NCBI GenBank assembly: GCA_019915015.1 | Contig: JAHBBC010000011.1 | Coordinates: 1,426,001 to 1,490,000, forward strand | DNA length: 64,000 nt | Source of the DNA: Auriscalpium vulgare | Taxonomy: Eukaryota > Basidiomycota > Agaricomycetes > Russulales > Auriscalpiaceae | Direction: 5' to 3' | Shown: positions 34,615-45,360 of the stretch, one piece after another | Position numbering within the stretch: position 1 is the stretch's first letter | Layout: each line of letters opens with the position of its first letter | Notes under the pieces: model-generated | Told to the model about the DNA's origin: nothing | The model's database searches: none | Seen by the model: the letters and a program-made list of their open reading frames with translations, nothing else | Position numbers and translations under genes: made by a program

Positions 34615-35244
34615 TTTGACCTGGGCAGCAGTACGTTGGTTCAAGAGGTCTCCTGGACTGATGGAAGCGACATACCTGGAATCGCCCCCTCGGCTTCCCG
34701 CCTTTCTATGGTATCGTCCTGGGATGAAGAGAGAGGAGTGATAGAGCTCGAGGTGGTGCATGATCAAGTAGGATTACGGTACATTTACGCAGCGCCCAGG
34801 CTAGATCCCTCTACCGATGTTATCTATCACACTTCCAGGTTATCTACTATGGCCGACCCATTCAAGGACTGCAAGCTGCCCCTTGCCCTGGTTCAAACGT
34901 TCCCCGACCGGGATGAGCCGGAATATCTATCATCCATGCAGCAAAACTTAAGGAGCGCACCAAAGCGACTTGGTAATGATACATTGCATTGACGTTGAAG
35001 GTAATAAGTAAAACAAAACAGACAAAAAGCCCAAACTATAGTGTTTGTATCGTAGACCGAGATATGTGTGGTAGGGGAGTAGGGGATGAATGCATGCCGA
35101 CACAAACAGAAAGAGTACCAGGGGGATAGGGTAAGGAACGGCAGCGGCGACGTCCATGCGCGGATACGTCCGGCTCAAATCAATTCAACCGCCTCGTAAT
35201 TTTGCACGCAACCGAGAGGCGCGAGGATAGGGGCCACGACACGA
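34615..35244. other. Intergenic region
   Basis: About 0.63 kb between the F-box gene start and the 3' end of TBP. AT-rich at 34990-35060, possibly the TBP terminator side. No gene supported. Confidence 0.45.
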
Positions 35245-36362
35245 TCAGGGCTTGCGGAACTCGCAGAGCACAGTGTAGATCGTGTTGAATGCGGTGTAGA
35301 TCTCCTCTCGCACCTTCACGCACACAGTGCGTCAGCGAAGGTTAACGCATGTCATGAGGGCTCCAAATTACCTTTGCACCCGTGAGCACAATCTTGCCAG
35401 ACACGAAGATGAGCAGGACGACCTTCGGCTTGATCATACGGTAGATCAAGCCGGGGAAAAGCTACGCTCTATGTCAATTCCGGGTGGCTGACAGACAAAC
35501 GAACGCGACAAACCTCGGGCTCATAGCTGCTGAACTGTCCGTGGCTGTACGCGAGCCCCTCCAAGCGAATGGGGAACTTGACGTCACAAGAGCCCACGAT
35601 GTTCTGAATCTTGAACTCCGAAAACTTGGCGTCGAAGCCAAGCTTCTGCACGATGCGCGCGTACTTGCGCGACGCGAGACGCGAGTCGTCTTCCGACTTC
35701 GCGCCCGTGACGACCATCTTGCCCGACGCAAAGATCAGCGCGGTCGTCTTCGGGTCGCGAATGCGCATGATGACGGCGGCAAAACGCTAGACGCGAAGTA
35801 AAGCAAGTAGCACACATGCTCACTTGCACGCGCGGTAAAAGCAACCAACCTTGGGGTTGTACTCCGCATTGCGCGCGTGCAGTGCGATGGTCTTGAGGTC
35901 CAGGCGGCAGTCAAGGTTGACGGTAGCGACGATGTTTTGCAGCGTAGGCACGATGCCCTCGACCGCGGTGATGTGTTGTTGCTCGAGGGTGAGTGGCACG
36001 GGTGTGGCGGGTACGGTGGCGGCAGGGGTAGAGGGTCCAGCGAGGGCGGTGGAGGGCTGGGAAGGGGACTTCACAGTTGTGGGAGGTGTCTGCGAAGTCT
36101 TGGGAGGGGGCATCTGTGGCGCGGATAGGGAGTTCTGGATGCTGGCGGTCACTGGACCAGGGCCAGGTAGCGCGAGGCCTTGGCTGCCATAGTACGGGTT
36201 CGGGCCCGTCGGCAGTGCCAACCCATGCGAGGTTCCAGCTGCCTGCTGTTGCTGCTGCTGTTGTTGTTGCGCCTGCTGCTGCTGCTGGGCATACTGGGCC
36301 TGCTGGTACTGGGAGCGGCCACCGAACGTGACCTGACGCGCGGGGAGAGCAAAGGACGACAT
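35245..36362 (-). CDS. spt15: TATA-binding protein (TFIID subunit TBP)
   Basis: General transcription factor that bends TATA promoters for all three nuclear RNA polymerases. A long N-terminal extension is rich in Gln (runs of Q around residues 19-40) and then Pro/Ser/Thr. The saddle core starts [20 protein letters not shown] and [20 protein letters not shown], and the first repeat ends [19 protein letters not shown]. The second repeat reads [80 protein letters not shown] and ends [10 protein letters not shown]. Both repeats are intact. At least three introns split the core. The extended polyQ N-terminus is longer than in yeast TBP. Confidence 0.96.
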
Positions 36363-36504
36363 TGACGCGTGAATAAGAGGTCTAAGAGGTCTAGAGGACG
36401 AGTGGCGACGACGAGCAGCGAGGAAAAGACGACGAGCGACGGTTTTTGAGCGTGGGAAACGGGTGGCGGGGGGGAAAGGGTAAGAGACGCATCGTGAAGC
36501 CGCT

Positions 36505-36512
36505 CTTATATA
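36505..36512 (-). promoter_or_regulatory. TATA box upstream of TBP
   Basis: On the minus strand the sequence is GGGTATATAAGAGC, a near-consensus TATA element 143 bp before the TBP ATG. TBP may thus act on its own promoter. Confidence 0.6.
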
Positions 36513-37461
36513 CCCGGATTATTGGAACTCCGCCAGCCGTCCGAGCGCAAACCTTATTTTCTCTCCTGATTTCTTATCACTCCATTGATGGCCATCCGAC
36601 GCTCGTCGTGCCCGCTCATCGTGCCCGCTCTCCTCGTCCACACCTCCCATGTTCCGCCTCTTGCTCTGTAGCTGGCATATAGAACAGGCGGTTCATGCTG
36701 CGGTGGCTCCGGGTGCGTTGTTTTCCCTGATCTTCACAGCCGCCCACCTAAGCACCTCCACGGGCAGGCCATTGTTCTCTTCCCGCTGGACCCTCAGGAC
36801 TTTCTCCAATGCTCTTGTATCCCTCGGTCACTCCGGCGGGCTATGTTTCGTCTCGCCTCTTCGACTCCCAGCGAACGCTGCATTCTGCACGGTCTTCGAA
36901 CGCCTATGCAACCGGCCTGCGCCTCCTTGTCCTTCTCCCGGTCTGCCTTCCTGGCTTCTATTCGAGTCCTGGGCTATGCACAGGCCGCCGCGCGACCGAC
37001 GGCTATGACTCGCGAATGTGGAACTTTCTAGCAGGTTTCCTTTTTTGGTATGTTTGTTCTCGGACAGATGCGAGCGTCTCCATGGCAGTGCCGACACCCC
37101 TCAGTTCTGTCCGTTCTTATCTTCTTGACATATACACGCCCACAGCGCCCCTGGAGACCTACGCCATGAAGAGACAGTGCCGTTCATATCATCTATCCTT
37201 GCAAACTGCGCGATCAATCATTATGCAATGTGTAGACAAATAAATATACACGGTTTCGTCTGCCTCGATCGAATGGGTCGAACAAAAGTCCAGGACAAAT
37301 TGGCTGGTGGGCACCAAAAAGAAAGTATGAATATCAAGAGAGCGACCGAAATGTCCGAGTGCCAATCGTGGCCCCAAATGCAGCAGCGGTGCATAGGATG
37401 GATGATGATGGTGAGATGGTGAGGGATGCAAACATATCTTACAGTAGAATTCGCCGACTAC
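36513..37461. other. Intergenic region, no gene supported
   Basis: About 0.95 kb. Open frames such as 36809-37243 (+) lack motifs and start in pyrimidine-rich sequence. I see no repeats. Confidence 0.45.
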
Positions 37462-39079
37462 TTAGCACTTCGCCATACCATACTTCAGCAGGTCATTCCC
37501 GACAGACAAGAAGAAATAGTCGCCTGTCAGATCCCGTCAGCCTCAGCGAGCGTGCGCGTTGACGGCCACGCACCATAGATAAGTCCTGTGTCATAGTTCG
37601 GGGGGTTCGCCACGAAGTTCACCGACGCGTTCGACAGCAGACTCTGCCATTCGGGTTTCCAGAATGCCTTCGTCGTGTCGCTCAGGATCTGTTGACCATG
37701 ATCACGTGAGAACGCGTTCATCAAACAGCATAGATGAAACGCACGTTCAAAGCGGCATTGTTGTAAAACGCTGCACCGCTCTTGTTGGCCGGCTTCAGGC
37801 TGAGCTCCTGCTGCGCAAGGAGCAACAGGCCCTTGACGGCGACCGTCGCCGCGGCGCTGTCCGCCGGCTTGAACGGCTTGTCGGGGGCGTTGAAATCCCT
37901 GCGCGGCCAGACCAGATGGGCACACTGCCGACGCCGCGGAGCAGGAGACTCACCAGGGAACGATGCCGCTCGCCGGGACGTGGTTGACGAAGTACGTCGC
38001 CATGCGCCGCGCCGTGTCGAGATGCCTCTTCAGGCCGGCCCGCCTGTAAACTGCATTGCCCGCGCCGATTAGCGCGCGCCCGCGGACGAGTACGGCATGC
38101 GCACGCACCATTCGCGAACCCGTACATCCCGAAAGCGTGCCCCCGCGTCCAAGTGCTGTTGGGCGCGTACCCTTCTGTCGTGCGCTTGTCGATGATCTTG
38201 CCGGTCGTGGAGTTGTAGTCGAGGAGGTGGAACGATGAGCCTGTCCAGAGCAGTGATCAGCAAGCGCGCGACGGACTGCGAGGGCCGCGTACCATCCGGG
38301 CGTATGTGGTTCTTCATGACCGTGTCGGCGTGAGAAATAGCGATGTCGATGAGCGTGTCATTGCACGTAATCTCGGAAGTTACGAAGAGATGCTAGGTGG
38401 GAATGAGCCAAAGCCGCCACTAGTAAGAATGGGCGCGCTTGCCTCTAGCGTCGACACGCTGTCCACGATGACTTCGAAATCCGTCGGGTCCGTCGTGTTG
38501 TCCCAGCTGCGCACGCAGCCCACCTTGGGGTTAAACCGGTCCGCGAGCACCTTCCCAAACTTCAGCACCGCATGCAGCGCGGTCTCGTTGCCCGGGTTTC
38601 TGCAGCAGCGCGCGAAGCGCACGTGAGCGCCAACCCGACAATTAGAACACCCCACGAGCGCGCACGCACATCTGGAGCTCGTCGACGAACGGGTACGCGA
38701 GGAAGCCGACCGCGTGGCCGACGGTCGTGTGGTTCTCCAGCGGGATGATGCCCGTCGACGACGAGCGGCCGAGCTCGAGCCACTTCGCCGCGGGCACGCC
38801 GCCGAGAGATTTGGGGCACAGGTGCGCGCGCTCGTGCATGAGGTAGTACGAGGCGCCGACGAAGCCGTTCGAGAAGGTGTCCACGGGGAGGAACGTCCAG
38901 TTGCCCTCCTGCGTCGTGAACTGCGGGTACTGCGTCGGCACACCCGGCGTGAGCTCCGCCGTCGCGAGCAGCTTCTTCCCGATGAGCGGCGAGTAGACCT
39001 CGGCCGGAACGGCGGGCGGGTAGGTGGACGGCGCGGCGAGCGCGAGGGGGAGGAGGTCGCGGAGCGAAGGTAGGAGCAT
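37462..39079 (-). CDS. Secreted GH88-type unsaturated glucuronyl hydrolase (copy 1)
   Basis: GH88 enzymes hydrolyse the unsaturated uronic acid left at the non-reducing end by polysaccharide lyases. The start at 39079 (MLLPSLRDLLPLALAAPSTY) gives a signal peptide. Then come TPTQYPQF-type residues (VPTQYPQFTTQ), GFVGASYYLMHERAHLC, VGHAVGFLAYPFVDELQ, GCVRSWDNTTDPTDFEVIVD and LFVTSEITCNDTLIDIAISH. These are followed by IRPDGSSFHLLDYNSTTG, STWTRGHAFGMYGFANG, DSAAATVAVKGLLLLAQQEL, EWQSLLSNASVNFVANPP and the end IYGDYFFLSVGNDLL. Family hallmarks (RSW, STWTRG, DSAAA, YGDY) are present. One intron (38393-38442) begins with GC; the paralogue at 41293 has a GT donor at the same site. About nine exons. 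Confidence 0.85.
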
Positions 39080-39190
39080 GATGTGCTGCGTGAGGACGTG
39101 TGTAAGTAGGACAGGGAGAAGAATGAAGAAAGAGCGAGCCGTGGAAAGGGGGAAAGAGGATGACGAGGCGCAGACACTCAACATGCCTGG

Positions 39191-39200
39191 ACTTTTATTT
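39191..39200 (-). promoter_or_regulatory. TATA-like element of GH88 copy 1
   Basis: AAATAAAAGT on the minus strand, about 115 bp before the ATG. Weak but the best candidate. Confidence 0.35.
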
Positions 39201-40453
39201 GACCAGGGACCTAGGGGCCGATGCAGCTGGCGACGCCGAGGCGCCGAACAAACATAGAATGCGAGTGTATCAAAGCCGGGAATGGAACTGCTGAGGTTGG
39301 ACGAGCGCGGGCGGCGTTTCACAGGCTGGCAAAGGCGGTCCCCGCAATTCGGAACAGATTGAGGTCAAAGCAACTCCGGCATGTGTCCCGGGCTGTCCAG
39401 AAGGTGACTCAATGCCGAGTGGTGTTGCTGCGGGCGATGGCACAACACAAAGAGCGGGCTGAGAGGGTGCAGCGGCCTCCTATTGTGCCTGGAGTCCGAC
39501 GCCAACAGCACAGTAAATGAAACGGGAGCGACATGCAATGACACGGACAACAGCAGGCAGCGCCGCAGCGGAACGTACAAAGGCACCAGATCCAGTGCGC
39601 TGTTACAATTAACATCGTGCGGGCGGCACACGTCAGCGGGGCATAAATGCCCGGTCGAGGCGCTGGCGAGATGGCTGGGCGTCCGTTTGACCAGATCGCA
39701 GTAGGAAGAGCGACTTCCTTAGCGGATGCGAGGCACCGGCATAAATAGACTTCGGAATGAAGCCCATCAGCGCGCAGTGTGATTTGGCGTCTCGATATGC
39801 ATGTTGGGAAGTCTTGGAAACAAGCCTTTCCGAGGAAAGAAGGAGGTCCGAGAGGCGAGGCTACGAGTCCCTCCAGGTCGGCTGGATGAGCGTTGAAGAA
39901 TGTGGAGCTTCTGGCAGTCCAAGGGCCGCGTAGTGCAGGAGGCGCTGGACGAGGCAGAGCACAAAAGCCTCACAGGGTGCAGGCAACGATCAGACAGCCA
40001 CCAATGACACTGGCGCGCAATGGAACTGCGCTCTGTCGACGCCAGTGGGTGCAGGGGCAGCAGCGAATTGATGTCGAAATCTGTCCTTCAGCGACCGCCA
40101 CATGAGCGCAACGTGCGTACTTGAGCAGACAGGCCGTCCTGCCGCCGCCAATTGGTCAAAGTCAACGATACAAGCACAAACGGCTGCATAGCCAGGTCGC
40201 CGTCACGGTGGCGCAAGCTACATAGCAGCAGAAATAACATGTAGCGGGGAAGGGAAGAGGCGTCATTAGCCATTTCCAAAAGTAATGTGTGTAGAACTCA
40301 CCCAGGATGGCAGTGAAGCATTCCAATTTGATGAAGAAACCGACAGCATCATCGGCATCAACATAGAAAGCTGATTATCCGAGGGTCGTGCCACAAGCGT
40401 ATTCATCCATCAACATATCCCATTTTGACATCGCCCAAGAAATGAGATATATA
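39201..40453. other. Intergenic region, no gene supported
   Basis: About 1.25 kb between GH88 copy 1 and the GH88 pseudogene. Contains CATAAATGCCCGG near 39642, similar to the TATA context before the gene at 20016, but no open frame with motifs follows it. Confidence 0.4.
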
Positions 40454-41060
40454 ATAGCAATGCGCTAGCCCTGACCGGACGAGTTGGTTTCCAGTCTTGA
40501 TGAAATAGTAGTCACCTAAACACAAGTGACAGTCGCTACGCCGTAACAGGACGACGTGCGCCATGCGGTCTTACCATACACAACAGTCCTAGTCAAGTTA
40601 TTTGCAGCAGTGCTGTTCACAGTGCCATTTGACAACAGGCTCTACCAGGTCGGCGCTCGCGTCGTGCTGCCGGCAGGGTCAGTCAAGTATTAAAAGGCGC
40701 TGCAGGAACGGTGCAGGGTAAGCTTATTGGGTTGTCCAAGGCTGAGCTTGCTGCGCAAGCAGGGATAGCTTGTTGATTGCGATAATGGCGACAGAACTTG
40801 TCCGCGGGACGCGGGGGCACGAGTTATAGTGCGTTGAGGTCTCTGCACACACAGCTGTCAATTACGACCTCGCTGTTCATCGGAGCTGGGGCAGTTGGGC
40901 ATACCTGCAAAATGGACTTCGACTGTGACGCCATAGGCGGGCATGTTGGAGAGTAGTTGCCGATTTTGCGCGGAAGACAGTCGTTCTATGCATATAGTCG
41001 GGGAGAAAGTAGGAAGCCGTACGCCGCGCGTGGCGTGGCCTTCCCGATCGGGACTCACCT
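40454..41060 (-). pseudogene. GH88 pseudogene (3' half only)
   Basis: On the minus strand the sequence follows the 3' part of the GH88 gene at 41293 block by block. It has the segment equal to PPRPADSSAAMIATNGLL, then EWQ(SLLSNGTVN), the intron with donor GTAAGA after VYG, and DYYFIKTGNQLVRSGLAHC. It is broken: the codon for Gln in the WQSLLSNG motif is a stop (TAG, at 40642-40644), and the normal stop codon is lost (TAT at 40454-40456). The stretch towards 41060 also has small insertions and deletions relative to the intact gene. No 5' half or signal peptide was found. Confidence 0.85.
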
Positions 41061-41292
41061 CGCATGACCTCGCATGGGGCTCCTCGGCCTGGCATCGGTC
41101 CCAGGACGGTATTATGGTCGTCTGGAGTATACAGAGCACCGTACAGTAAAGCTGCATGGCATGTTAATTTTATCGAGTGAAAGTCAGCTTACACATACTA
41201 CAAGGCCAAGGCTATTGCCAGTTCCCCCAAAGTCTGCCGAACACATTCAAATTCTTCAAGTCCAGTACTCCAAGTCCAGTACAAGAGTGTAG

Positions 41293-42882
41293 CTAGCAAT
41301 GGGCTAGCCCAGCCCGCACGAGCTCGTTACCCGCCTTGATGAAGTAGTAGTCCCCTATGAGAGACAAAGCGTCACATTTGCCCAGGTCATGTGAGATCAT
41401 CCTTACCATACACGATCCCTGTTAAGTTATTTGCAGCGGGGTTGTTGACAGTGCCATTCGACAAAAGGCTCTGCCATTCCGGTTTCCAGAACGCTCGCGT
41501 TGTGTCATTGAGCAGCTGCCGGCGGCGTCAGTCAAGTACTCGGCGCTGTGGCGGCATGCGAAGACGAACTTTGATAGCGGCATGGGTGTAGTACGCCGCG
41601 CCTGTCGCATTCGGCGGCCGCAGGCTGAGCTCCTGCTGCGCAAGCAGTAATAGCCCGTTCGTTGCGATCATGGCAGCAGAGCTGTCCGCCGGACGCGGAG
41701 GCACGAGTGGAGCGTTGAAGTCCCTACGCAGCATCAACAACGACGCCACTGTTACGAGAGGTAGAGGCGTACCATGGAACAATGCCATCGACGGGCATGT
41801 TGGTGAGGAAGTAAGAAGCCATGTGCCGCGCAGTGTCGAGGAATCGCGGCAGGCCGGTACGTTTGTGCACTAGGATACTCGAATGAGCATGACGGTCTTA
41901 GAGGAAAAGGGGGAAAGTACTAACTGTTTGCAAACCCATAGATGCCCCATGACTGACCGCGGCTCCATGTGCTAGAATTCGAGTACCCTTGAGACGTATA
42001 CTGTGCAACAACGATACCCGTCGTAGCATTATATTCAACAACGTGAAATGAGGATCCTAAATGGCCATGAGCGAGTCGTTGAATCATACACGAAACGGCA
42101 CCCACCATCCGCGCGCACATGATTTTCGCTGGTCTTGTCAGCGTGAGAAATTGCCAGTTGGCGCAGGGTGTCGTTTCCAGTCAGGTCCGCCGACACAAAG
42201 AGAACCTGGATCATCGTCAGCCAACTTCTCGCAGATAGACGCGTGTCAGGTGGTTGCGAACCTCGAGGTTCATCATGTTGTCGATGATCACCTGGAAGTC
42301 CGTGGGGTCAGCAGTGTCCCAGCTGCGCGTGCAGCCGACGATGGGATCGAATCGCGCCGCGAGGGCAGTGGCGAACGTGTTCACAGCATGCAAAGCAGTT
42401 GCATTGTCTGGGTTCCTGCAATATCGCCAGATGAGCATTATCGTCCATAGAGAGGCTGATGACGTCACTTACACTGACAGCTCGCTCACGAATGGGAAGC
42501 TCAAAAAACCCACGTCGTGTCCCACTCCTGTATGTATCTCCAGCGGTATCTCGCCTGTCGAGGACCCCCGTCCAATGTCGAGCCACTGATTTGCAGTGGA
42601 GCGGCCCATGATCAGCGGGCAAAGGGCGGCGCGCTCGTAGAGCGCGTAGAAGGTGGCAGGCAGAAAGCCTGACGTCCACTGGTCGGCTCCGAGGAGCACC
42701 CAGCTTCCCGTGTCGCGAGTGGTGTATTGTGGATATTGCGTCGGAGTCCCAGTGGTGAGTTGCGAGGTCGCCAGGAGCTTTTGGGCGATGAGAGAAGAGA
42801 AGAGCTCCTTCGGAAGCAGAGAGTTCGAGGCGAGCACAACCGTCACAGGAAGCAATGCTAGCAAAAGTTGCATGGCGACCAT
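41293..42882 (-). CDS. Secreted GH88-type unsaturated glucuronyl hydrolase (copy 2)
   Basis: Starts MVAMQLLLALLPVTVVLASN, a signal peptide; a second in-frame ATG lies three codons on. Motifs in spliced order: GTPTQYPQYTTRDTGSWVLL, TSGFLPATFYALYERAALCP, GHDVGFLSFPFVSEL, GCTRSWDTADPTDFQVIIDN with MMNLE, VLFVSADLTGNDTLRQLAIS, SSFHVVEYNATTGIVVAQYT, SQGYSNSSTWSRGQSWGIYG, DFNAPLVPPRPADSSAAMIA and VYGDYYFIKAGNELVRAGLA. These keep the GH88 pattern better than copy 1 (IIDNMMNLE, SRGQSWGIYG). It degrades lyase products of uronic-acid polymers; the exact substrate is not visible. A TTAAAAG element lies about 50 bp upstream (42930-42937). Confidence 0.87.
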
Positions 42883-42937
42883 GGTGGGCTCCTACAGATG
42901 AACTAGGCGTCGGAGGCAGAGCTTCGCGCTTTTAAGC

Positions 42938-44166
42938 AAGAAATTTACGGTCAAAGAAGCGGGAAGTCGGAGAGAAGCCGGTCCACGCGAAGCTATGACC
43001 TGGTGAGAGGCAAACGTGACCCTGATCCACATGCAACCGGTGGCCTAACAGCACAGAGCAGGTCCAAGGTGGAAGGAAGAGTTACGAAGGAGAGGACAAG
43101 AAGGACTTGAAATGGCGGCGGGTCGTCCCAAGGCGGCATCCTATCCTCCTATGAGCATTTCGTTTTTGCTCCCGAGCTCCTTGAATGGATAGGAGATTAC
43201 AGCCCGCAGAGGCTACCCCGTTGAACACCGACTGAAGGGTCGACGACAGGGTGAAAGGTCAGCGAGATACGTTAGACATGCCCCCGAGCCTGGCCCCGTA
43301 CTGTCTCATTCGCCTATGATATGCAAGCCGGGTCCAGTTCGTTGGATGGAAGTGGTCTCCTGGTGATCTCTCGCGCGTATTGGAGCAGTCCGAGAGTCCG
43401 AGCGCAGTGGCCGTGCGTGAGTGGGGGTTGGTTGGGGAGGACAGCCGGTTCGTGGGAATTGGACCAATGTCAGCGTTTTCGGCCGGACTCCGGAGCGGCC
43501 CGAGTTCAACTTCACCTCTTGTCTTGACCTTTGCGGCTGCCGACACCTCTAACGTTTAACTCGATGATCTCAACATCGTGGCCGTATTCCCATCTTACCC
43601 AACGGTCAACGAGGTCAGGCAGTCGACTCGTATCCATTGACTTGACACAGTCTGCTCTCAGGCTCAGGATGTCACAAAGCCTGTTGCCGTCCACCAGCTG
43701 CTCAGCGCCTCCGGCGTTTGTCTCCAGTCATCCTTCAAAATCCTGTACCTGTTCCCCGAATCTTTTGCAATGGCCCGGGCGACTCCGGACTCGGCGGCAC
43801 TCGGCAAATGTCCAAGTTGAACCGGAGTCTAGAGAATACTTCTTCACCATTCCAACGAAACTATTATATACTGTACACGGGACCTAGGCAAATGTCTACT
43901 ACCGCCGTGTTTCAGATTGAAAATGTCGTGTGCGGTACTGAGCTGGCTTCTACCCGAAAGCTCCGGATAAATTTAAATGTCATTGGTTTGGGATGCACGG
44001 TGACGATGTCCTCCCGACATTCGAATCGCGGAGCCTTGAAGTCGCCAGCACTGCCTGAATGCTGCTGCATGAATCATATTATGTATACACGTCATTCCGA
44101 TTACTTCATATTCTATCCTGCTGCATCGCGCGCGCCTCGTCGCATTGCAGTCGAGTCATGACAAGG
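42938..44166. other. Intergenic region, no gene supported
   Basis: About 1.2 kb between divergently transcribed GH88 copy 2 and the LOG gene. Open frames (43531-43887, 43718-44161) have no motifs. Confidence 0.45.
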
Positions 44167-44174
44167 TATAAAGG
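44167..44174 (+). promoter_or_regulatory. TATA box of the LOG gene
   Basis: GGTATAAAGGAACG is 68 bp before the ATG at 44235, followed by a pyrimidine-rich stretch that may be the initiator. Confidence 0.7.
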
Positions 44175-44234
44175 AACGTGCACGGGCGCAGCGTGCACAA
44201 TTTTTCCTCAACCTCTACCATCTCACCTCTCACA

Positions 44235-45245
44235 ATGACCACGATCGAGCGCCTGGACGCCATCGCAGTGTACTGCGGCTCTTCCACGGGCACCAATCCC
44301 GCCTACGTCCACGCAGCGGTCTGTAAGTGCAAGCCCTGCGCACGCACAACGATGTAGTACTGACGCCGCATCCGCTTTCTAGCGTTAGGCCGCACGATGG
44401 CCGCACGAAAGCGGCCACTCGTTTACGGTGGCGGTTCCAAGGGCATCATGGGCGTCGTTTCGGGTGCCGTCCTCGAGGAGGGCGGACAAGTCACTGGCGT
44501 GGTCCCATCAGCTATGGTCGCAGCCGGCGGTGAAGTCGAGGCAGGTAAACCCTCCGGCTTGTACGTGAAGCTCAGTGAGCCCGGGCGCGAGCAGGTGTGT
44601 CTCATTTTATGCGATCGCCGAATTCAGTCGAGCTTGACGGTGCCGTTCGGCGCTTAGGTGAAGACGGTGAGACAGATTTTATCGCTGAAATGGGATGAAT
44701 ATTGACAGGTGTAAAGATTGTCGTCAGCTCGATGCACGAGCGGAAGGTCGAGATGGCTCGTCGGTCTTGTGGTTTTGTCGGTCTTCCCGGCGGCTACGGG
44801 ACATTCGAAGAGGTATGCCCATAGCTAGTAAGATCTGGAGGGGCCACATCTGCTAACAAACCTCGGGGGACAGGTTTTCGAGGCGATCACTTGGACACAG
44901 ATTGGGATTCACAACAAGCGTAAGTCGCTCTCACTTCTCATTCTCCGACATACTCCAAGCTTCATCTTCAATCATCTCTCACTAGCCGTCGTCCTTGTCA
45001 ATGTCCTCGGCTTCTACGATCCACTGCGCGCGCTCATCGCAAGCGCGATTGGCGGCGGCTTCATCCGTGAAACGCATGACAAGCTTGTCACCCTTGTCGA
45101 CGGACCGGCCGATCACACGCAACACGAGACGTACGACTGGGGTGCGGCAGTTGTGGACGCCATCGACAACTGGCAGCCACTGGATAAGGGCTTGTACACG
45201 TGGACTGCGAGTGACAAGCCTGTGGATCCCTTAGAGCAGTCATAA
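44235..45245 (+). CDS. LOG-family nucleotide 5'-monophosphate phosphoribohydrolase
   Basis: LONELY GUY-type Rossmann protein; plant and bacterial members release cytokinin bases, and fungal members may act on cytokinins or clear nucleotides. Motifs in order: [72 protein letters not shown] and the signature [20 protein letters not shown], then [20 protein letters not shown]. To join GREQ to SSMHERK in frame, a 9-nt microexon (44658-44666, VKT) is needed between introns 44595-44657 and 44667-44716. This gives [17 protein letters not shown], as expected for the family. The acceptor before IVVSS is AAG; using the CAG 8 bases earlier breaks the frame. C-terminus ends VDPLEQS. Confidence 0.88.
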
Positions 45246-45360
45246 GTCAGAATGCCTGCATATGTTACTACAATAAAAATAATTCACAGGTCAACAGGCG
45301 ACAATCGACTGCATAATCAGACAGGTGTTTCCACGACATCCATTCAACCACATTTGGCTA

